Shown: positions 26,785 to 35,332, counted from the first letter of the stretch. The stretch: 58,295 bases of DNA from Nostoc sp. JL33 (GCF_017114985.1 NZ_JABXKP010000089.1:1-58295); one strand, 5' to 3'. Notes: generated by a model from the sequence alone, not told the origin. Numbers and translations: made by a program.

Positions 26785-27282
26785 ATGATTGAAATGAAAG
26801 TCGCTGGCATAGCATTAGATGCCATAACCCGCAGCCCGATCGTACTTTTGAAAGATTCTTCAGATCGGCGGGCTTTGCCAATTTACATCGGTCAGGAACA
26901 GGCAAGGGCAATTATGGGTGCGCTGGAGAATCAAAAGCCTCCCAGACCCTTAACCCACGACCTGATTGTGAATCTTCTAGAGACTTGGAACATGACTCTA
27001 GAAAAGGTAATTATTCATTCCCTGCAAAAGGATACATTTTATGCAGCTTTAATTGTCCAGCAAGGTGATGTTAAAAAAGAAATTGACGCACGTCCTAGCG
27101 ATGCGATCGCCATTGCCCTCCGTACAAATACCCCCATCTGGGTAATGGAAGAAGTGATTGCCGATGCTTCTATCCCTGTTGACCGCGATGCAGATGAAGC
27201 TGAACAGCAAGCCTTCCGTGAATTTATTTCCAATCTCCGTCCTGAAGATTTGATTAAGCGCTTTGGTAATGGCGACAGCTAG
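26785..27282 (+). CDS. Bifunctional nuclease family protein (BFN, DUF151)
   Basis: The 165-residue protein matches the bifunctional nuclease family along its length: MIEMKVAGIALDAITRSPIV, LPIYIGQEQARAI, RPLTHDLIVNLLE and ARPSDAIAIALRTNTPIWV. A short acidic C-terminal UVR-like tail follows (EAEQQAFREFISNLRPEDLI). In plants members have DNase and RNase activity; cyanobacterial homologues are conserved with unclear roles. The start is fixed by an in-frame stop two codons upstream. Confidence 0.9.
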   Translation: MIEMKVAGIALDAITRSPIVLLKDSSDRRALPIYIGQEQARAIMGALENQKPPRPLTHDLIVNLLETWNMTLEKVIIHSLQKDTFYAALIVQQGDVKKEIDARPSDAIAIALRTNTPIWVMEEVIADASIPVDRDADEAEQQAFREFISNLRPEDLIKRFGNGDS

Positions 27283-27284
27283 GC

Positions 27285-27363
27285 AATTTTAGATTTTGAA
27301 TTTTGGATTTTAGATTAAAGGAAAAATCTAAAATCTAAAATCTAAAATCTAAAATCTAAAATT
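27285..27363. repeat. Heptanucleotide tandem repeat (AAAATCT x5) with inverted partner
   Basis: Five perfect AAAATCT copies (27323-27357) are preceded by diverged inverted copies (TTTTAGATTTTGAATTTTGG). The tract fills the 83-bp gap between the nuclease gene and the aldo/keto reductase and would fold into a long AT-rich hairpin. Confidence 0.7.
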
Positions 27364-27365
27364 GA

Positions 27366-28520
27366 ATGACTTCTAACTCTTTGTTAAAGATGCAATACCG
27401 ACGCTTTGGGAAAACGAATCTGCGCCTCTCGGTTTTTTCTCTGGGAACAATGCGCTATTTGGCTGATTTTGAAAATGCTTACCAGACTATCGAACAAGCC
27501 TTAGCGCTAGGAATTAATCATCTAGAAACTGCCAGAGGTTATGGTAAAAGTGAGGAGTATCTTGGTAGGGCGCTAAAAGCTGGGTTGTCACTACCCCGAA
27601 CGAAGCTTCACGTCACTACCAAAATCTCACCCACAGCAGATGCTGACACCATGCGTCGGTGCATCGACGAATCCCTAGAACGTTTACAGCTAGATTATTT
27701 AGATTGCTTAGGCGTTCATGGTTTGAACACTTGGCAACATTTAGAGTGGGTGCAAGCCAAAAATGGCTGTATGCAAGCCGTAGAGGAAGCTGTTGCTGAT
27801 GGTCGAGTGCGACACGTTGGTTTTTCTACCCACGGGCCATTAGAGGTAATTCAGGCAGCAATAAATACAGATTTTTTTGAATTTGTCAATCTGCATTATT
27901 ACTATTTTTTCCAAAGAAACGCACCAGCGATTCAGCTAGCAGATGAGAAAGATATGGGCGTTTTCATAATTTCTCCTGCTGATAAGGGAGGACGCCTCTA
28001 CACGCCACCCCAAACTCTAAAAGACCTATGTCACCCGTATTCACCCTTAAAATTAAGTTATCGATTTTTACTTGCTGACAACCGTATTACTACTTTGAGT
28101 ATAGGGCCAGCCAACCCAGATGAATTAATGGAACCTTTGCGAGTTGCTGACCATGATGGAGAGTTAACATCAGCAGAAATTTCTGCTTTTCAGCAATTAG
28201 AAAATCACCAAAAAATTGCTTTGGAAACTGATAATTGTAGCCAGTGTTATGCTTGTTTGCCTTGTCCAGAAAATATCAATATTCCAGAGGTATTGCGGTT
28301 ACGTAATCTCGCAGTCGCATACGACATGAAAGACTATGGCCAATATCGTTACGGAATGTTTGAAAATGCCGGTCACTGGTTCCCTGGAATGAAAGGCAAC
28401 CGTTGTACAGAATGCGGTGACTGTTTGCCTCGCTGTCCAGAAAAGTTAGATATTCCAGCTTTGTTGGAAGATACTCACGAAAGATTAAATGGGAAAGTAG
28501 GTAGGAGATTGTGGGGTTGA
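27366..28520 (+). CDS. Aldo/keto reductase with C-terminal 4Fe-4S domain
   Basis: This 384-residue protein combines an AKR barrel (about 9-270) with a ferredoxin-like end. The AKR part has YRRFGKTNLRLSVFSLGTM, the substrate Tyr region TARGYGKSEEYLG, and LDCLGVHGL. The C-terminus has two cysteine clusters, CSQCYACLPCPENI (about 297-310) and CTECGDCLPRCPEKL (about 345-359), which fit two iron-sulphur clusters. Such fusions are widespread, but their substrates are mostly unknown. ATG 27366 or the in-frame ATG 27390 (MQYRRFGKTN) may be used; the latter begins at the family's usual N-terminus. Confidence 0.88.
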   Translation: MTSNSLLKMQYRRFGKTNLRLSVFSLGTMRYLADFENAYQTIEQALALGINHLETARGYGKSEEYLGRALKAGLSLPRTKLHVTTKISPTADADTMRRCIDESLERLQLDYLDCLGVHGLNTWQHLEWVQAKNGCMQAVEEAVADGRVRHVGFSTHGPLEVIQAAINTDFFEFVNLHYYYFFQRNAPAIQLADEKDMGVFIISPADKGGRLYTPPQTLKDLCHPYSPLKLSYRFLLADNRITTLSIGPANPDELMEPLRVADHDGELTSAEISAFQQLENHQKIALETDNCSQCYACLPCPENINIPEVLRLRNLAVAYDMKDYGQYRYGMFENAGHWFPGMKGNRCTECGDCLPRCPEKLDIPALLEDTHERLNGKVGRRLWG

Positions 28521-29020
28521 CACTCTCCGGTCTAAAGACTTACTGTGTACACACAAGTCGGAAAACCTCATCCACATTGGCTTGAATCTGGTAGGGTGCG
28601 TTATGGACATTAGTCCTAATGCACGGAAAATCTGAGATGGTGCATTAGTAGGGTGTTGACTTTGTAGAAAATGCGCTAAAAAAAATTCATGCAATTTTTG
28701 TGTCATCATCCCAGCCTGAAAACACAGTTCTTCTTTGCGATAGTATGGACTGACCAAAAACTTGGGATGACCATGCTTTCAGATCAAGGTATCGAACAGT
28801 TTCTAGTGCTTGCTTAACTACAGAAGTTGTTAGGGATTTTGATTTGTTCCAAAAATATTCAATTAATTTTGCTCAGGTACTTAATGATTAGGGCATGTTC
28901 AAGAGAACGCGAAAATGAGTGTTTATGCCTAATCCAGGGTCAAATTCGCTATCAGTCCCTCTTCTGTGCAACTACTTTGACCTGTGCAATTGCACCCTCT
29001 GGAGCTATATGTATAACGAC
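28521..29020. other. Intergenic region with decayed sequence and repeats
   Basis: Short frames occur on both strands (for example 28485-28757 minus) but none has a recognisable product and they are mutually overlapping. A piece GGTAGGGTGCGTTATGG with CATTAGTCCTAATGC nearby looks like a fragment of a Nostoc interspersed repeat. GATTAGGGCAT and ATGCCTAATC (about 28868-28925) form a small inverted repeat. I see no intact gene. Confidence 0.4.
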
Positions 29021-29109
29021 GTATAACATTGCCCATCACCCGACGCAGATAACCTATCAATTCCAACAAATAACTTCTCGGTGGTTGGCGTGCATGGGCG
29101 TTGTTATGC
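29021..29109 (-). repeat. attC-like recombination site
   Basis: Read on the minus strand the 89-bp site starts GCATAACAACGCCCATGCAC and ends GGTGATGGGCAATGTTATAC. The two arms pair through ATAACA..GCCCAT..CAC, with one unpaired base (GCCCATGCAC against GCCCATCAC). That is the layout of an integron attC site: R and L boxes in inverted pairs with an extrahelical base. The outer 7-mers GCATAAC and GTTATAC are near, not exact, matches to RYYYAAC and GTTRRRY. It begins 68 bp after the toxin-antitoxin pair's last stop, on the side a cassette attC should be, and 2.3 kb from the decayed intI. Confidence 0.5.
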
Positions 29110-29177
29110 AGCGATAAATAACCATTATGTTTTCTCTATTTCAAAAAACCTGGAAGAGATCCAAAATCATCGGCGCA

Positions 29178-29510
29178 TTATGATAAAGCAAGCAGCGATA
29201 AGTTCTCATCTTCATAAAATAATTTGCTCGCGTCAAAATTCTGACGCAGCAAATTCTCAACCTGTGATGTCGAACAGTTGCCAAGGCGAAGCCAAATAAC
29301 TTTCGGTGGATTCCCAAATACTAAGCTTAGGTCGTGCATATCTGCATCTTTCGAGACAATCATCAAATTATTGTCCTTTGCATAATCCCAAACGATTGGG
29401 TCGATCGTTGCCTTCATACCCACATCTCGAACGTGAAATGAATTTGGGAAAAGATCGCTCAAACAGTTTGGCAACTTGGGCGACAAGTTTTCGTCAAAGA
29501 GCAACTTCAT
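29178..29510 (-). CDS. DUF5615 PIN-like toxin
   Basis: The 110-residue protein begins MKLLFDENLSPKLPNCLSDL and has the family's acidic residues in FDEN and SKDADMHDLS, with VIWLRLGNCS following. DUF5615 is a PIN-like nuclease fold often encoded behind a DUF433 gene as a type II toxin-antitoxin pair. Its ATG overlaps the end of the DUF433 gene by 4 bp. Toxicity by RNA cleavage is inferred from the fold. Its place just before an attC-like site, next to a decayed intI, fits the stabilising toxin-antitoxin cassettes of chromosomal integrons. Confidence 0.88.
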   Translation of the reverse strand: MKLLFDENLSPKLPNCLSDLFPNSFHVRDVGMKATIDPIVWDYAKDNNLMIVSKDADMHDLSLVFGNPPKVIWLRLGNCSTSQVENLLRQNFDASKLFYEDENLSLLALS

Positions 29511-29737
29511 GCGGATAATGGAGCGGTCATAAACCGACGCTCACGGTCGGCAGCGTAAGCAATACAAGCTTTTAAATCTTCTCGCGTTAGATCAGGAAAA
29601 TCGTCGAGAATTTCTGCTTCGGTCATCTCGGAAGCCAGGTACTCAAGCACTTCATAAACCGTAATTCGCAAGCCACGGACACAAGGCTTACCACCACGTT
29701 TATTGGGTTCGATCGTGATGTGATTTCGGTAGTTCAT
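29507..29737 (-). CDS. DUF433 antitoxin
   Basis: The 76-residue protein has the DUF433 core ITIEPNKRGGKPCVRGLRIT and VYEVLEYLASEMTEAEILDDFPDL, then LTREDLKACIAYAADRE. The fold is a small winged or helix-turn-helix DNA-binding domain. It is the upstream partner of the DUF5615 protein, with a 4-bp overlap, so the pair is one operon and the antitoxin is probably also its repressor. Confidence 0.88.
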   Translation of the reverse strand: MNYRNHITIEPNKRGGKPCVRGLRITVYEVLEYLASEMTEAEILDDFPDLTREDLKACIAYAADRERRFMTAPLSA

Positions 29738-29798
29738 ACGTTGAAAGTATCTGAATATTAATCAAATTATAGCTTTGCAGCGGCGATTGATTCACCCT

Positions 29799-30187
29799 TC
29801 ACTTTAGATGATTCAGTTTCCACTCTACCCACTGCATATAAGTTTGAACCTCTGCGGGCGCATCCAAAACCTCAAATTGCGACTCTGGATCGGTCAGCAA
29901 GTCCAAAACCAATTCCTCATACTCCTCTGGTGTAATCTCAAAGGGTTTCCATGAACAACCCCCACTCTCCCAGCATCATATTGAACTTTCCCGTTTGGCA
30001 ACAGGCCGTCAGGGAAAAACTCATTAGGCACACCGTGCTGCAATAAGTAACTCAATACATGGAAAGGTGGAATAAATCTGTGTAATACGTAAGGCATCGC
30101 AAGTAGCAAATTCTTCAGCGTTCCTCTTGTCCAAATTCCACCCACACAATGCATCACATAACGTTTGAAACGCAATTCTCTCATCAA
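29799..30187 (-). pseudogene. Hypothetical protein gene with a frameshift
   Basis: A frame starting at 30187 (MMRELRFKRYVMHC...) reads well to GKVQYDAG near 29965. The same strand then continues in the neighbouring frame as ESGGCSWKPFEITPEEYE and on to WVEWKLNHLK with a stop at 29799-29801. Restoring one G in the GGG run after GATGCT joins the two into about 129 residues. The family is not recognised. It is the second minus-strand unit behind the decayed intI, so it may be a decayed cassette gene. Confidence 0.6.
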
Positions 30188-30282
30188 GCGATCGCCCTCT
30201 CATTTTAGCCTCGCGATTGCATCCACGGTTGCAGCTTAAAGTGCAATCTGGCTTCTGGTTAGTACTGCCAGAGAAAAGTGAT

Positions 30283-30308
30283 GCTGGGTTTCCTGTTGTA
30301 AACCCAGC
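30283..30308 (-). terminator. Hairpin downstream of the metallopeptidase gene
   Basis: Perfect 9-bp arms GCTGGGTTT (30283-30291) and AAACCCAGC (30300-30308) enclose an 8-base loop, 43 bp past the stop of the metallopeptidase gene. There is no T run, so it could be a transcript-stabilising hairpin or a remnant recombination site instead. Confidence 0.35.
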
Positions 30309-30350
30309 CTACGGCGATAGGCGATCTCAATTTAAACTATCTTGTTGTGC

Positions 30351-31394
30351 TTAAAATTTGATTCCGCGCTTTTTCAATAAAACGTTTATGGAATCATCTT
30401 TAATTGCAAAATCATATAGCTCCTGATTGTAGCAATTTATTTCATTTGTAAATTCAATTGCATCTTCAAAATAATTTTGCATTACATTTTGATTTGGAAT
30501 GAGATTATTGAAATATATTTTCAAAATGCCTAAAACATTGTTCAAAATTTCTTGAGGATCAATGTTTAGCTTCGGGAAGTCACCTTTAATATTGTCGTAG
30601 AAGTATTCAACCATATTATATATCCTCACTAAAGGATGAGGATGTGAGTATTGCTTTATATAAAAATCTTGCTTATCAATAGTACATTCTGAATTGATTG
30701 GATTCGTAACTCCAAAATAAAATAGATTTTTTGTAATGACTATGCTTGCTAAGGCAATGTACAACATACATTTAAGTTTTTCGTTGTCTTTATACTTTAG
30801 GCTTCTATACACACTGAATGTATACTTAAGTACCTCATAAGATGCCATCCTATCTGCATCAAATTCCCATGCATGGTTTTTCAAGGTAAAATCACTTTTG
30901 TCCAAATTTTCGGAGTACAAGAAATTCTTGCATATTTTGGAGCTATTGAACTGTAATATATGTTGAAATTCATGACTAAAAGTATACTGAATTGAGCAGT
31001 TCAGCATGAACTCATTAAACTTAAAGTTCTGATCTTTATGGAGATCAACATAAGCATCTGAAATAGATTTTTCGTTAATAAAGCCAACACATATAATGTT
31101 CGAGAAGTATTTGTCATCAAACTTATCTTTCATTAAGACAGGGTATCCATTCGTAATCCCTATAATGTTATAATGCTCGATTCTTCCTGCAAAACCATTG
31201 CACCTATAGTAGTCTTCGCTTATGTAGAAAACACAATTATCCAAACAGAATATATCAGCGTAAGATTGATATAACTCTTTGAATTTTTCTTCAAAATATT
31301 TATAAGTAATTATCAAATTTGCATCTAGCCCTTGATAGTCAAAGGCACTTTTAATTATTCCTTTCCTAATAGGAATTCCCTTAATGTCTTTCAC
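30351..31394 (-). CDS. HExxH metallopeptidase-like protein, AT-rich
   Basis: The 347-residue protein has a zinc-binding HEFQH at 141-145 and a downstream Glu in HAWEFDADRMAS (Glu177, with Asp179 and Asp181). This is the gluzincin pattern seen in M48-like and related families. SHPHPLVRIYNM near residue 255 also recalls M48 proteins. No signal peptide is evident. The gene is clearly more AT-rich than its neighbours (Lys, Asn, Ile and Tyr rich), which points to transfer. Its start lies only about 18 bp from the remnant of an intI gene and it is transcribed away from it, the position of a first integron cassette. The substrate is unknown. Confidence 0.7.
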   Translation of the reverse strand: MKDIKGIPIRKGIIKSAFDYQGLDANLIITYKYFEEKFKELYQSYADIFCLDNCVFYISEDYYRCNGFAGRIEHYNIIGITNGYPVLMKDKFDDKYFSNIICVGFINEKSISDAYVDLHKDQNFKFNEFMLNCSIQYTFSHEFQHILQFNSSKICKNFLYSENLDKSDFTLKNHAWEFDADRMASYEVLKYTFSVYRSLKYKDNEKLKCMLYIALASIVITKNLFYFGVTNPINSECTIDKQDFYIKQYSHPHPLVRIYNMVEYFYDNIKGDFPKLNIDPQEILNNVLGILKIYFNNLIPNQNVMQNYFEDAIEFTNEINCYNQELYDFAIKDDSINVLLKKRGIKF

Positions 31395-31411
31395 GTGCTC
31401 TTGCGTTTAAT

Positions 31412-31941
31412 TTTGCAGTATAACTATTTATTATACGGACAAATTATTGTGCGTGACACAAAGGGAAATGAAAGTCGGGTGACGATGTTACCTGAAAGTA
31501 TTGCTGAAGAATTAAAAATTTATTTGTAAGGTGTAAAAATTTATACGCCAACAAGATTTAGAAAAAGGTTATGGTTCGGTTTATTTACCTTTTGCATTAG
31601 AAAGAAAATACCCCAGAGCCAAGTATGATTGGATTTGGCAGTTTGTTTTTCCTTCTGGAAGCATCTCTAAAGACCCCCGTAATGGTGAAGTTCGTCGTCA
31701 TCACCTTCACGAAACTAGTTTACAAAAAGCGTTAAAACAAGGGGTTCGCGAAGCTGGTATTCAAAAAAAAGTGGGTTGTCATACGTTTTGCCACAGTTTT
31801 GCTACCCATTTATTACAAAATGGCTACGACGACATCCGCACAGTGCAGGAATTACTCGGACACAAGGATGTAAAAACCACGATCATTTACACCCATGTAC
31901 TTAATAGGGGTGGTAAAGCTGTTCGTAGTCCGCTTGATTAG
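31412..31941 (+). pseudogene. Decayed integron integrase (intI)
   Basis: The 3' two-thirds of a tyrosine recombinase remain. GQIIVRDTKGNESRVTMLPE is followed, after a frameshift and a stop near 31527-31536, by YGSVYLPFALERKYPRA, then WIWQFVFPSG, DPRNGEVRRHH, the box with HSFATHLL, IRTVQELLGHKDV, IYTHVL and the ending VRSPLD. The ALERKYP..W.W..VF insert and the GG..VRSPLD end are specific to integron integrases rather than XerC/D. The N-terminal domain and first catalytic Arg are gone, and the second Arg is Cys (HTFC for HTLR), so it cannot be active. Confidence 0.85.
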
Positions 31942-32002
31942 AACTACTGGCATATATATATTTTGCATGAGTTTTGAACACCTAAAATGGTAGAAAGTTA
32001 AC

Positions 32003-32041
32003 ACCCTAGTGCGTTAGCCTACGGCATAACACACCCTACAA
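32003..32041. repeat. Imperfect palindromic interspersed repeat
   Basis: The segment CTAGTGCGTTAGCC followed by TACGGCATAACACACC is an imperfect palindrome of the GTGCGTTA...TAACGCAC type common between Nostoc genes. It lies between the intI remnant and the ABC exporter. Confidence 0.45.
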
Positions 32042-32164
32042 AACTAGTTTTTAGGTTTCAACTTTGGGGTTTTCAGCCAACATTCTGATAAAAATGTAAA
32101 ATTTATAAAGATTAATATAGAGTTAGGTAGATCCGCCCAAGCTGGGGTATCTCGCGCAAAAAAG

Positions 32165-33996
32165 ATGAAAATTAAAAAAAAAGAAATATCCTACGCCAAT
32201 CACTGACGGTTTTCCGCTACAGTGGACGGGCTGTAAACCTAGTATGGACTACTAGCCGATCGCTGACTATTCTTCTGGCTAGTTTAACAATAGTTGCTGG
32301 TCTTTTACCGGGGGCGATATCCTACATCAGTAAGCTAATTGTTGATGCGGTGGTATTTGCCTCTCAAGTTAACTCAGACAGCAATGGTTTTGTGAATATT
32401 TCTCACCCTTTGTTGTATGTAGGATTTGAAGCGATCGCTGTCATTTTACTAGCAGGCAGTCAGCGCGGACTCACTATTTGTCAGTCGTTATTGCGGGCGC
32501 TAATGGGTCAGCGTGTGAATGTCCTGATCTTAGAAAAGGCGCTGACACTCGATCTTAGGCAGTTTGAAGACTCAGAATTTTATGACAAATTGACCAATGC
32601 CCGACGAGAAGCATCAGTTCGTCCGCTTTCTTTAGTAAGCCGCACCTTTGGGTTAGTGCAAAATGCTCTTTCCCTGTTCACCTACGGTATTTTGCTAGTA
32701 AATTTCTCAGTTTGGGCGGTGGTGGTGCTGATTTTGGCTGCCATACCTGTATTTATTGCAGAAACAAAGTTTGCTGGGGAAGGCTTTCGCTTGTTTAGTT
32801 GGCGTGCGCCAGAAACTCGTCAACAGAACTACTTAGAAAATCTGCTAGCAAGAGAAGATTTTGTCACAGAAGTTAAACTCTACCAGTTGGGAGAGATGCT
32901 GCTAGGACGTTACCGCAACCTGTTTGAGCAACTTTATGGCGAAGACCGCGATTTGACTCTCCGGCGAGGATTTTGGGGGTATCTCCTGGGTTTAGTCAGT
33001 ACTGGTGCTTTTTACGTAGCTTATGCTTGGATTGTGTTGGAAACAGTGCTAGGTAAGATTTCTTTGGGAGATATGACAATGTATCTCACTGTGTTTCGCC
33101 AAGGACAGTCTACTTTCTCCAATGCTCTTACTTCTATTGGAGGGATGTATGAGGACAACCTATATCTATCAAATCTCTATGATTTCCTGGAAGAGGAAGT
33201 ACCAAAGTCTTGGGGTAAAGCAACCATTGGTTTAAATTCCCAAGATGGTATTCGTTTTGAGAACGTATCATTTACTTATCCAGGAAGTTCCAAGCCAGCG
33301 TTGACAAACATTTCGCTGCATTTGAAACCCACTGAGAAACTGGCAATTGTCGGTGAAAACGGTTCCGGTAAAACTACCTTAATCAAACTACTTACCCGAC
33401 TGTACACGCCAGACTCTGGGCGAATTTTCTTAGATGGCTTGGACTTGCAGGAATGGGATGTGGATGTGCTGCGGCGTCGTATTGGTGTGATTTTTCAGAA
33501 CTTTGTCCGCTACCAGTTCACAGTGGGGGAGAATATTGGCGTGGGTGATGTAGAACATCTCGAAAACAAAACCCGTTGGCAAATTGCTGCCCAAAAAGGC
33601 ATGTCCCAATCTTTTATCGACCAATTACCCCAAAGCTTCCAGACTCAACTTGGTCGTTGGTTTAAGGGAGGACAGGAACTTTCGGGGGGACAGTGGCAGA
33701 AAATTGCTTTGTCTCGTGCTTTTATGCGATCGCAAGCAGATATCTTGGTGTTAGATGAACCAACATCAGCAATAGATGCCCAAGCTGAGTTTGAGATTTT
33801 CAATCATTTTCGCACTGTTACTCAAAATCAGATGGTACTTTTGATTTCCCATCGCTTCTCAACGGTACGAATGGCTGACAAAATCTTAGTTATAGAAAAC
33901 GGGGAAGTTATAGAACAGGGAACTCACGAAGAATTGTTACAGCTAGGGGGACGTTATGCCAAGTTGTTTTTGTTACAAGCAGCCGGTTATCAATAG
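32165..33996 (+). CDS. ABC exporter (fused TM-ATPase), 5' end split by an A9 frameshift
   Basis: The uninterrupted frame begins at GTG 32350 (548 residues), but coding sequence without stops extends back in that frame to about 32182, encoding RNILRQSLTVFRYSGRA and a membrane segment ending LIVDAVV. An ATG at 32165 (MKIKKK) lies in the neighbouring frame, separated by an A9 run (32174-32182). Adding one A, or a -1 slip on AAA AAA, joins them into about 610 residues, the normal exporter size. The rest has six membrane segments, Walker A GENGSGKTT, signature LSGGQ, Walker B ILVLDEPTS and the switch His (ISHR). The substrate is unknown. Confidence 0.82.
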
Positions 33997-34175
33997 GATG
34001 TGAGCTATTTTGTGAATTTAGATAGCGATGCCTACGGCGGGCTGCGCCTACGCACACTTTGTAGAAAGCACATAGCAGCTCTATCAAACCATGTTAACCT
34101 GTTCGGTAAACATGGGTAAAATCTCTTTAGTGCCTAGACGCTCCGTATCGTTAAACATTGTTACCCGATAGAACT

Positions 34176-34817
34176 ATGCAAATAACACAACAGCGATACT
34201 ATACCCCAGAGGAATATTTAGAGCTAGAAGAAGCTGCTGACTACAAAAGTGAATACATTGACGGGCAAATAATTTCTATGGCGGGTGGAACAGCAAATCA
34301 CAATCGTATAGCTGGTAATTTCTATGCTGTGTTAAACTTCGCGTTCAGACAACAAGAATACGAAGTGTTTAATAGCGATATGCGTCTGTGGATACACCAA
34401 AAGCGTATCTACACGTATCCAGATGTGACAGTAATAGTCGGTGAACCAGAATTTTTCAACAACCGTACAGATATTATTACAAATCCCCAAGTTATTGTTG
34501 AGGTTTTGTCTAAATCTACTAAAAACTACGATTCTCCTGCGGAGACGCTATGCGAACGCGAAGATAAATTTCAGGCTTACCGAACTATTTCTACCTTCCA
34601 AGAATATTTATTAATTGACCAAACTCGGATTCATGTAGATCAATTTTCTAAAACTGGGAAAAAGCAATGGACGCTTCGTGAATATGATGAAGAAGATGAT
34701 GCGATCGCACTTGTAACCGTACCCTTTGAGATTTCCCTACAGGATTTATACAACAAAGTTAAGTTTGAGCCTGTTGAGTCCGAAGGGGAAAGTGCTGATG
34801 TTGAGGGATTGGGGTAA
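34176..34817 (+). CDS. Uma2-family (DUF820) restriction endonuclease-like protein
   Basis: The protein has the Uma2 pattern YYTPEEYLELEEAADYKSEYIDGQIISMAGG, HNRIAGN, a PD-(D/E)xK-type core TYPDVTVIVGEP followed by PQVIVEVLS, and YLLIDQ..I.V. The usual Glu-x-Lys lysine is replaced by Val-Glu-Val, as in many members. The family is hugely expanded in cyanobacteria and has no settled function. I place the start at ATG 34176 rather than TTG 34158. An in-frame insert SPAETLCERE (34533-34558) matches a small dispersed repeat. Confidence 0.85.
   Translation: MQITQQRYYTPEEYLELEEAADYKSEYIDGQIISMAGGTANHNRIAGNFYAVLNFAFRQQEYEVFNSDMRLWIHQKRIYTYPDVTVIVGEPEFFNNRTDIITNPQVIVEVLSKSTKNYDSPAETLCEREDKFQAYRTISTFQEYLLIDQTRIHVDQFSKTGKKQWTLREYDEEDDAIALVTVPFEISLQDLYNKVKFEPVESEGESADVEGLG
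34533..34558. repeat. Small dispersed repeat inside the Uma2 gene
   Basis: The sequence CTCCTGCGGAGACGCTATGC with GAACG lies in frame within the Uma2 coding region where relatives have only a short turn before DKFxxYR. Related pieces occur at 5.64, 22.15 and 46.55 kb. Confidence 0.6.
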
Positions 34818-34857
34818 GGTGCGATCGCATGACTTATGCAAAGCATCTTAAAAAGAT

Positions 34858-35088
34858 TTAAGCCACTTTTAACGGTTTTTGAGGAAAAGTAATTGGCTCT
34901 GGCAGAGCTTTTCCTCTCTCTTTATACCATTCAATCAGAGACTCAATCACCTCTTGGCCATTTTTAGCGGCTTCTTCATAAGTCTTGCCATGAGTGTGGA
35001 ATTGCTGCCAAGGGAATTCCGGTAAGTGTACTAAGTAGCAATTATCCTCATCTGACCATTGAATTACCATACTGTAGCGATCGCTCAT
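34858..35088 (-). CDS. HicB-family antitoxin, orphan
   Basis: The 76-residue protein matches the HicB partial RNase-H fold: YSMVIQWSDEDNCYLVHLPEFP, then THGKTYEEAAKNGQEVIESLIEWYKERG. There is no HicA gene on either side, and no separate helix-turn-helix C-terminus. Many cyanobacterial HicB-like proteins are solitary in this way. Whether it still neutralises a toxin encoded elsewhere cannot be told. Confidence 0.85.
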   Translation of the reverse strand: MSDRYSMVIQWSDEDNCYLVHLPEFPWQQFHTHGKTYEEAAKNGQEVIESLIEWYKERGKALPEPITFPQKPLKVA

Positions 35089-35332
35089 TATTCCTACGCC
35101 ATATAATTATTGTTGCCTATAAAGTTGATAGGGCGATTGCCTAATTCATCTTTACTGACTAAGGTGATCATCTGATTTAATTGAGCGATTACTTTGCTTA
35201 TCCAAAGCAGATAGTGGATATTTCGTAAACTCTCCTACCTATCAAATAGGGTTAGTAACAATAAAAGTTAAGGTATCATCCACGACTAGAGAATAAGAAT
35301 TATTTTTTACTCTAAATTATATTAGTATAAAT

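Noticed and set aside
28485..28757. 90-codon minus-strand frame in the gap after the aldo/keto reductase
   Set aside because: Overlaps the reductase end, contains repeat-derived sequence, and a competing frame looks no worse; no family recognised.
30188..30350. Possible second attC site between the metallopeptidase and the frameshifted gene
   Set aside because: GCACAACAAG on the minus strand resembles an R box, but no inverted partner with GTTRRRY was found; only an ordinary 9-bp hairpin is present.
34858..35088. Complete HicAB toxin-antitoxin system
   Set aside because: Only HicB is present; no HicA-like frame on either side.
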